Below, piece by piece: positions 58,833 through 64,000 of a stretch of DNA of 64,000 nt. The number at the start of each line of letters is the position of its first letter. Positions within the stretch are counted from its first letter, which is position 1. Made by a program: the position numbers and the translations under genes. Source of the DNA: Nesterenkonia aurantiaca (GTDB taxonomy: Bacteria; Actinomycetota; Actinomycetes; Actinomycetales; Micrococcaceae); NCBI RefSeq assembly GCF_004364585.1, contig NZ_SOAN01000009.1:1-64000 (forward strand). The letters are read 5' to 3'. The notes beneath the pieces were generated by a model. It was not told the DNA's origin and made no database searches. It was given only the letters and a program-made list of their open reading frames with translations.

Positions 58833-60058
58833 CGGGTGCCCACCTCCTCTGAGGCGTCGTGGCCGGTGTATTTCGGCTCCGCCAGGGCATTGAGCAGGGT
58901 CACGCGGGCGATGATCCCTTCTAACCGGCCGGCATCATCGATCACTGCCAGCCCTGCTTCGCTCTGCGCGGCCTGGGTCATCAGCTCGGCCAGCGGAGTC
59001 TCCGCGTGCACCGAGGGTGCCGGCTGCAAGAGTCCCTCGAGAGTGTTCGCGCCCTGCGACACGGCTGCCGCGACCGCCGCCTCGTGGACGAAGCCATGCA
59101 GCTTCTTTCCACGGTCCACGACGGCCAAAACGCTGGTCTGATGCTCGCGCATCAGCTTGTGCGCGGTGCGGGGACCCTGTTCCGTGCCGAGCACCGCCAC
59201 GGGAGGCTCCATGATGGCCCCTGCGGTGAGGACCCGGGTGCGGTCCACGTCCTGGACGAACTGGGCCACGTAATCGTTGGCCGGGTCATTGAGGATCTGC
59301 TCCGAGGTGCCGATCTGAACCGTGCGGCCGTCGCGCATCATTGCGATCCGGTCGCCGAGCCGCATGGCCTCGTTGAGGTCATGGGTGATGAACAGGATGG
59401 TCTTGCCCAGCTGCTCCTGGAGTTCCACGAGCTGGTCCTGCATCTCCCGCCTGATCAGGGGATCCAGTGCGCTGAAGGCCTCGTCCATGAGCATCACGTC
59501 GGTGCCGGCCGCCAGGGCGCGGGCCAGGCCGACTCGTTGGCGCATGCCTCCGGAGAGCTCGTCCGGCATGGATCCGCCCCAGCCGTCGAGGCCGACCATC
59601 TGCAGGGCCTCTTCGGCCTTGCGCTCCCGATCCGATCGGTTGAGGCCCTGGACCTCCAGTGCGTAGGCGGCGTTCTGCCCGACCGTGCGGTGGGGGAGCA
59701 GCGCGAAGTGCTGGAACACCATGGAGACCTTCTCGCGGCGCACCCGGCGCAGCTCGTTGGCCGAGAGGCGGGCGATGTCTTCACCGCCGACCTCGATGCT
59801 CCCTGCGGTCGCTGGCAGCAGGCCGTTGACCATGCGGATCAGCGTGGACTTTCCTGAGCCGGAGAGGCCCATCACCACGAAGACCTCGCCGGGCTGGACG
59901 TCAAAGCTCGCGTCGATGACCGCAGCGGTGCCCAGGTCCTTGACGTCCTCACGATCGGCGCCATCCTTGATGCGCCGCACGATCTCATCGGGGCGTTTGC
60001 CGAAGGCTTTGTACACATTCCGCGCTCGGACCACGGGCTCGGTGGTGCTGGAATTCAA
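58829..60058 (-). CDS. proV: Glycine betaine/proline ABC transporter ATPase with CBS domains
   Basis: A 409-residue ATPase of the quaternary amine uptake family. Walker A GLSGSGKST, Q loop MVFQHFALLPHRTV, signature LSGGMRQRV, Walker B DVMLMDEAFSALDP, H-loop FITHDLNEAMRLGD. C-terminal CBS domains (about 290-400) that in OpuA-type transporters sense ionic strength. TTG start follows GGGAGAG. First gene of the operon. The gap to the RamB-like gene (182 bases) holds the divergent promoters and is AT-rich near 60100-60130. Confidence 0.93.
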   Translation of the reverse strand: MNSSTTEPVVRARNVYKAFGKRPDEIVRRIKDGADREDVKDLGTAAVIDASFDVQPGEVFVVMGLSGSGKSTLIRMVNGLLPATAGSIEVGGEDIARLSANELRRVRREKVSMVFQHFALLPHRTVGQNAAYALEVQGLNRSDRERKAEEALQMVGLDGWGGSMPDELSGGMRQRVGLARALAAGTDVMLMDEAFSALDPLIRREMQDQLVELQEQLGKTILFITHDLNEAMRLGDRIAMMRDGRTVQIGTSEQILNDPANDYVAQFVQDVDRTRVLTAGAIMEPPVAVLGTEQGPRTAHKLMREHQTSVLAVVDRGKKLHGFVHEAAVAAAVSQGANTLEGLLQPAPSVHAETPLAELMTQAAQSEAGLAVIDDAGRLEGIIARVTLLNALAEPKYTGHDASEEVGTR

Positions 60059-60240
60059 GATTCTCTCCCGTTGAAGTGGTGGTCTTCGACCTTACCAGGA
60101 GCCGCATATAACCTGTTTACAACCTGTTAACGTGCGATTTCGCCATGTCGAATGCGGCGGTGTATTCCACGTTACTCGCGGACTGTGAGCAGTGGTGCGC
60201 ATCACCGGCCATGTGACTTCGGGCGGTATGCTCCATAGGT

Positions 60241-61770
60241 ATGCGGACAGTCCGAGAAACCTCGACGGCGAGGGAAGCGTCCCACCGCACCCAGCTGCGC
60301 TCCATCGAGCGCGCCTCGGGGGACTCCCAGGATGAAGGATTCGACCTGATCGCGCTCGGTCGACGGGTGCGCCACCTGCGCAAACAGGCTGGAATGACCC
60401 TTGACGCGCTCGCCGAGGCGCTGGGCACCGCGCCCAGCCAGCTCTCACTGCTGGAGAACGGTCGCCGCGAGCCCAAGCTCTCCCAGCTGCAGCAGCTGGC
60501 CAAGGCGCTGGAGGTCAGCTTCGATGACCTCTTCGGCGCTGAGCCGCCCTCGAAGCGCGCAGCCCTGGAGATCGAGCTGGAGAAGGCTCAGCGGGGACCG
60601 CTCTACGCCGCCCTGAACCTGCCTGCGGTGCGGATCAGCAACCGGCTGCCCATGGACGTGCTGGAATCACTGGTCGCTCTGCAGCGAGAGCTGCGCCGTC
60701 AGCTGGAGGAGCAGGCCGCCACTCCGGAGGAGGCGCGGCGGGCCAATACCGAGCTGCGCGAGGAGATGCGCGCCAAGAACAACTACTACCCCGAGATCGA
60801 GGCGGCCGCGCAAGGACTGCTGGACGCGGTGGACCACCGCGAAGGGCCGCTGTCCCACCATGTGGCCGCCGACATCGCCGCGCACCTGGGGTTCTCGCTG
60901 CGCTTCGTGAAGAATCTGCCCGAATCCACCCGCTCGGTCACGGATCAGAAGAACCGGATCATCTACCTGACCCAGGGCACCTCGCGGCAGTGGGACGCCC
61001 GCTCGGTGCTGCTGCAGGCGCTGGGCCATCAGGTGCTGGGCCACACCGAGCCCCAGGACTATTCCGAGTTCCTGCGGCAGCGGGTCTATACCAATTACTT
61101 CGCCGCGAGCCTGCTGATGCCCCAGGCCACCACGGTGCGCTTCCTGAAGGAGTCCAAGGCGCGCAAGGAGATCGCGATCGAGGATCTGCGCGACGCCTTT
61201 GCGGTCTCCTACGAGTCGGCCGCCCATCGGTTCACCAATCTCGCCACGGAGCATCTGGGCATCACCTGTCACTTCCAGAAGGTGCATGAGTCCGGGATTC
61301 TGCACAAGGCCTACGAGAACGACGGCGTGAACTTCCCGGCGGATCATTCCGGGGCCATCGAGGGCCAGACGATCTGCCGGCAATGGACCTCGCGGCAGGT
61401 CTTCGAGGTCGACGACAAGTTCCGGTCCTTCCACCAGTACACCGACACCACGGTCGGCACGTTCTGGTGCACCGCACGGACCGAGGCGCATTCCTCCGGG
61501 CTCTACTCGCTCTCCATCGGGGTGCCCTTCGAGCACGTGAAATGGTTCCGCGGCTCCGACACGACGTCACGGTCCTCCTCGCGCTGCCCCGATGACCCGA
61601 CCTGCTGTCGTCAGCCCCCGGCGGCGCTGGCCGCCCGCTGGGAAGGTCAGGCCTGGCCAGCGGCGCGCGCCAACAGCCACCTGCTCGCCGCCATGCCCCA
61701 GGGCGCCTTCCCCGGAGTGGACACCACCGAGGTCTATGAGTTCCTGGAACGGCACTCGCGCCAGGACTGA
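60241..61770 (+). CDS. RamB/ScfR-like XRE transcriptional regulator
   Basis: A 509-residue regulator. XRE HTH at about 37-92 (LGRRVRHLRKQAGMTLDALAEALGTAPSQLSLLENGRREP), a helical middle, an IrrE/M78-type domain (about 225-330) in which the expected HExxH reads GHQVLGH and lacks the Glu, and a C-terminal part with short-chain fatty acyl regulator features including CRQWTSRQVFEVDDKFRSF and the Cys-rich CPDDPTCC. This is the layout of RamB and ScfR-type proteins that respond to acetyl or propionyl metabolites and control aceA/aceB. A TATGCT box 8 bases before ATG suggests a nearly leaderless mRNA. Confidence 0.85.
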   Translation: MRTVRETSTAREASHRTQLRSIERASGDSQDEGFDLIALGRRVRHLRKQAGMTLDALAEALGTAPSQLSLLENGRREPKLSQLQQLAKALEVSFDDLFGAEPPSKRAALEIELEKAQRGPLYAALNLPAVRISNRLPMDVLESLVALQRELRRQLEEQAATPEEARRANTELREEMRAKNNYYPEIEAAAQGLLDAVDHREGPLSHHVAADIAAHLGFSLRFVKNLPESTRSVTDQKNRIIYLTQGTSRQWDARSVLLQALGHQVLGHTEPQDYSEFLRQRVYTNYFAASLLMPQATTVRFLKESKARKEIAIEDLRDAFAVSYESAAHRFTNLATEHLGITCHFQKVHESGILHKAYENDGVNFPADHSGAIEGQTICRQWTSRQVFEVDDKFRSFHQYTDTTVGTFWCTARTEAHSSGLYSLSIGVPFEHVKWFRGSDTTSRSSSRCPDDPTCCRQPPAALAARWEGQAWPAARANSHLLAAMPQGAFPGVDTTEVYEFLERHSRQD

Positions 61771-61810
61771 GCGCTGGCCTGGGCAGGGAAGTTGACCATG
61801 GATCTTGCTC

Positions 61811-61827
61811 GGATTGTTGAACAATCC
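61811..61827. promoter_or_regulatory. GntR-like operator upstream of pxpA
   Basis: GGATTGTT-G-AACAATCC, a perfect 17-base palindrome of the TTGTnnACAA type bound by FadR/FCD-type GntR regulators. It lies 69 bases before pxpA. Further dyads GAGTCA/TGACTC (61832-61851) and CTCAG/CTGAG (61849-61864) lie nearby. No GntR gene is in the window. Confidence 0.5.
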
Positions 61828-61895
61828 TCTCGAGTCAGGCATTCTTGACTCAGCTCACACTGAGACGTGGGCAACATCGGCTCGAGGAGGTTCAC

Positions 61896-62666
61896 GTGGC
61901 ACAGATCGACCTGAACAGCGACGTCGGAGAGTCCTTCGGCAACTGGACCAGCGGGGACGACGCCGCCATCCTGCGCACCGTCTCCAGCGCGAACATCGCC
62001 TGCGGCTTCCACGCGGGGGACCCGCTGACCATCCGGGCCACCGCCAGCGAGGCAGTCGCCAACGACGTCGTCATCGGAGCCCATATCGGCTACCGCGACC
62101 TCGCCGGCTTCGGTCGCCGTCACCTGGAGTGTTCCCCCGATGAGCTCGCCGCCGACGTGCTCTATCAGCTCGGCGCCCTGGAAGGGATCGCGCTGGGGCT
62201 GGGGTCCCACATCCGCTACGTGAAGCCGCACGGCGCGCTGTATCACGCGATGATCTCCCACACCGGGCATGCCCACGCGGTCATCGACACCATCGCGGCC
62301 TACCGCGAGAGCACCGGACGCGACCTCCCGGTGCTGCTGCTGCCCGGATCGATCGCTCTGGACTACGCCGCCGAGGCCGGCCTGCGCGGGATATCCGAGG
62401 CCTTCGCCGATCGCAGCTATAACCCGGACGGCACCCTGGTCTCCCGGCGCGAGCCCGACGCCGTGCTGCATGACACCGAGCAGATCGTCGAGAACATGCT
62501 GCGCCTGGCCGAGGAGTCGGTGCTGATCGCCCGCGACGGTACCCGGATCGAGACCCAGGCAGAATCCATCTGTACCCACGGCGATACGCCCGGTGCGGTG
62601 GCGATGGCCCAGGCGGTGCGCAGCGCCCTGGAGGGTGCCGGAGTCGAGATCCGCAGCTTCGCATGA
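61896..62666 (+). CDS. pxpA: 5-oxoprolinase subunit PxpA (LamB/YcsF family)
   Basis: A 256-residue subunit of ATP-dependent 5-oxoprolinase, which opens 5-oxoproline to glutamate with PxpB and PxpC. IDLNSDVGESFGNW, ANIACGFHAGDPLTIR, VVIGAHIGYRDLAGFGRR, and RYVKPHGALYH are the LamB/YcsF signature segments, with AFADRSYNPDGTLVSRREPDAVL and ICTHGDTPGAV near the end. GTG start chosen: GAGGAGG stands 6 bases ahead, and the family begins with this IDLNSD. The ATG 17 codons upstream has no site. It overlaps the next gene by ATGA. Confidence 0.92.
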   Translation: MAQIDLNSDVGESFGNWTSGDDAAILRTVSSANIACGFHAGDPLTIRATASEAVANDVVIGAHIGYRDLAGFGRRHLECSPDELAADVLYQLGALEGIALGLGSHIRYVKPHGALYHAMISHTGHAHAVIDTIAAYRESTGRDLPVLLLPGSIALDYAAEAGLRGISEAFADRSYNPDGTLVSRREPDAVLHDTEQIVENMLRLAEESVLIARDGTRIETQAESICTHGDTPGAVAMAQAVRSALEGAGVEIRSFA

Positions 62667-64000
62667 TCAGCGCCATCCGAGAGGCCGGCCCCCGCGCGCT
62701 GCTGCTGGAGTTCGAGACCCTGGACCAGGTGCTGACCTGCCATCAGCAGCTGCGCCGAGACCCGCTGCCCGGCCAGGTGGAGGCCGTAGCGGCGGCCCGC
62801 ACCATCTTGCTGCGCTTCACGGCCCGCCCTGCCCTGCGCGAAGCCCGGACCCGGCTGCCCAGCCTGGAGCTGGGGGAGTTCTCGACCGCAGACTCTCGCC
62901 ACGTGGAGCTGGAGGTCATCTACGACGGCGAGGACCTCCGGGAGCTGGCCTCCCACCTTCACATGAGCGTCGAGGCGCTGATCGACTGGCACAGCTCCAC
63001 GTCGTGGACCGGAGCCTTCGGCGGATTCGCCCCCGGGTTCACCTACTGCGTGCCCGTTCCGGCCCCGGGGGAGTCCGCTCAGCGCACCTCCGGCGACGAC
63101 TCCGGTGAGGCTGGACCCGGCCCTGCCGGTCCCTTCGATGTGCCGCGCCGCAGCAGCCCCCGCACGACGGTGCCGGCGGGTGCCGTGGCGATGGCCGGTG
63201 AGTTCTCCGCGATCTACCCGCGGGTCTCGCCAGGCGGCTGGCAGCTGATCGGTCACACCCCCGCCACCATGTGGGACCTCTCCCGAGAAGCCCACGGCGA
63301 GTCCCCGGCGCTGGTCCGCCCGGGGGACTCGGTGCGGTACAAGCCCGTCGCGGCCCGCGCGGTGACCACTGATTTCACCGCGTGCGGTGCACCCTCGAAC
63401 TCGCAGGATCCGCAGGACCCGCAGGACGCTGCGAACCCGCAGGACCCGCAGGACCCGCAGGACCCGCAGAACCCACAGAACCCGCAGGACGTTGCGACCG
63501 CGGACACCGCGACCGAGGACTCCCACGGCCGCGGGGGCCTCGCGCTCACCGTGCTGGACTCGGGTCTGCAGACCCTGATCCAGGACCTCGGCCGCAGCGG
63601 ACTCAGTGACCTCGGTGTCTCCCGCGCCGGCGTCGCCGATGAGGCCGCCGCCCGAGAGGTGAACCGACTTCTCGGCAACCCCCCACAGGCCGCAGTGCTC
63701 GAAGCGCTGCACGGCGGCCTGAGCCTGCACGCCGAAGCCACCGTGGTGCTCGCGGTCGCCGGGGCACAGGCGCCGCTGAGAATCACCGCCCCCGAGGGCT
63801 CCAGCCGGCGCGCCCCGCTGCGCACCCCCTTCGCCCTTGCCGCGGGGGAGACCCTGAGCCTCGGCGCACCCGAACGGGGACTGCGCAGCGTGATCGGGCT
63901 GCGCGGGGGCATCGCCGCCACGCCGGTGCTCGGCAGCGTCTCCGCCGACACCATGTCCGGGCTGGGCCCGGCTCCGCTCGCGGCCGGAGACCGGCTGCAC
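62663..64000 (+). CDS. pxpBC: Fused PxpB-PxpC 5-oxoprolinase (KipI-KipA), runs off the right edge
   Basis: At least 446 residues visible, frame open to the edge. Residues 1-235 are PxpB (KipI): TSWTGAFGGFAPGFTYCVPVP, then [27 protein letters not shown] and GGWQLIGHTP with TPATMWD. Residues 248-276 are a repeated Gln-Asp-Pro linker (QDPQDPQD, QNPQNPQD). From about 290 PxpC (KipA) begins: LTVLDSGLQTLIQDLGRSGLSDLGVSRAGVADEAAAREVNRLLGN. Fusion of the two is known from urea-amidolyase-related and KipIA proteins. Together with PxpA it hydrolyses 5-oxoproline, phosphorylated as an intermediate. Start ATG overlaps the pxpA stop. Confidence 0.9.
   Translation, partial: MISAIREAGPRALLLEFETLDQVLTCHQQLRRDPLPGQVEAVAAARTILLRFTARPALREARTRLPSLELGEFSTADSRHVELEVIYDGEDLRELASHLHMSVEALIDWHSSTSWTGAFGGFAPGFTYCVPVPAPGESAQRTSGDDSGEAGPGPAGPFDVPRRSSPRTTVPAGAVAMAGEFSAIYPRVSPGGWQLIGHTPATMWDLSREAHGESPALVRPGDSVRYKPVAARAVTTDFTACGAPSNSQDPQDPQDAANPQDPQDPQDPQNPQNPQDVATADTATEDSHGRGGLALTVLDSGLQTLIQDLGRSGLSDLGVSRAGVADEAAAREVNRLLGNPPQAAVLEALHGGLSLHAEATVVLAVAGAQAPLRITAPEGSSRRAPLRTPFALAAGETLSLGAPERGLRSVIGLRGGIAATPVLGSVSADTMSGLGPAPLAAGDRLH
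63404..63490 (+). repeat. 9-base CAGGACCCG-type microsatellite inside pxpBC
   Basis: About ten tandem units (CAGGAYCCG, some CAGAACCCR) coding a Gln-Asp/Asn-Pro linker between the PxpB and PxpC domains. Units are in frame, so copy-number change would only alter linker length. Confidence 0.85.

Noticed and set aside
63404-63490. CRISPR-like short repeats
   Set aside because: Nine-base units with no spacers, in frame inside pxpBC: a coding microsatellite.

Overview
The window is high-GC DNA from an actinobacterium (Actinomycetota). The evidence is a three-subunit acyl-CoA carboxylase with epsilon subunit, GatCAB, GuaB3, an NAD-dependent LigA, a RamB-like regulator, HrcA/CIRCE control of groESL, many GTG/TTG starts and several apparently leaderless genes. 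Acidic secreted and surface proteins plus a glycine-betaine ABC transporter suggest a salt-tolerant member of the Micrococcaceae, perhaps Nesterenkonia-like. That genus guess is inference only.

Layout. 1-4.4 kb (minus): an envelope/osmotic stress-type cluster (PRC-barrel/YsnF protein, two holin-superfamily-III-like membrane proteins, a DUF3618 gene that looks frameshifted, a YihY/BrkB protein and a YqjD/ElaB-like anchored protein). 5-7.7 kb: a TetR regulator and an MHS-type MFS symporter. 7.8-15.6 kb: a mannitol PTS locus made of a divergent PRD/EIIB/EIIA regulator, a stand-alone EIIB, HPr, enzyme I, EIICBA-Mtl and mannitol-1-phosphate dehydrogenase, so the locus carries its own general PTS proteins. 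15.8-22.9 kb: accBC-maf-accE-accD (minus), facing an SDR gene and birA. 23-27.2 kb: PH-domain membrane protein, Rv1264-like adenylate cyclase, PP2C phosphatase and a baeRF/Rv2629-like protein. 27.4-32.7 kb: gatC-gatA-gatB and a sodium:alanine/glycine symporter. 32.9-39.2 kb: ligA-IMPase-GNAT (minus), fructosamine kinase, LMW tyrosine phosphatase and a CPBP protease. 39.2-44.3 kb: groES-groEL with two CIRCE operators, guaB and guaB3.

44.3-54.5 kb: a large secreted ExeM/NucH-type nuclease; a 53-residue Cys-rich protein behind a CsoR-like palindrome; a lipoprotein; tRNA-Ser(GGA); gluQ; an MDR oxidoreductase; a 2-oxoacid decarboxylase; SRP RNA; and three small membrane proteins. 54.7-61.8 kb: aceA followed by a shrunken malate-synthase-like protein, a proXWV-type betaine transporter and a RamB/ScfR-like regulator. 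61.9-64 kb: pxpA and a fused pxpB-pxpC that runs off the right edge.

The most unusual items are the CsoR-type operator with its Cys-rich miniprotein, the degenerate malate synthase behind aceA, the recurring TANNNT-N6/7-start leaderless promoters, and the long, nearly perfect hairpins at gene ends. No CRISPR array, insertion sequence or prophage was seen.
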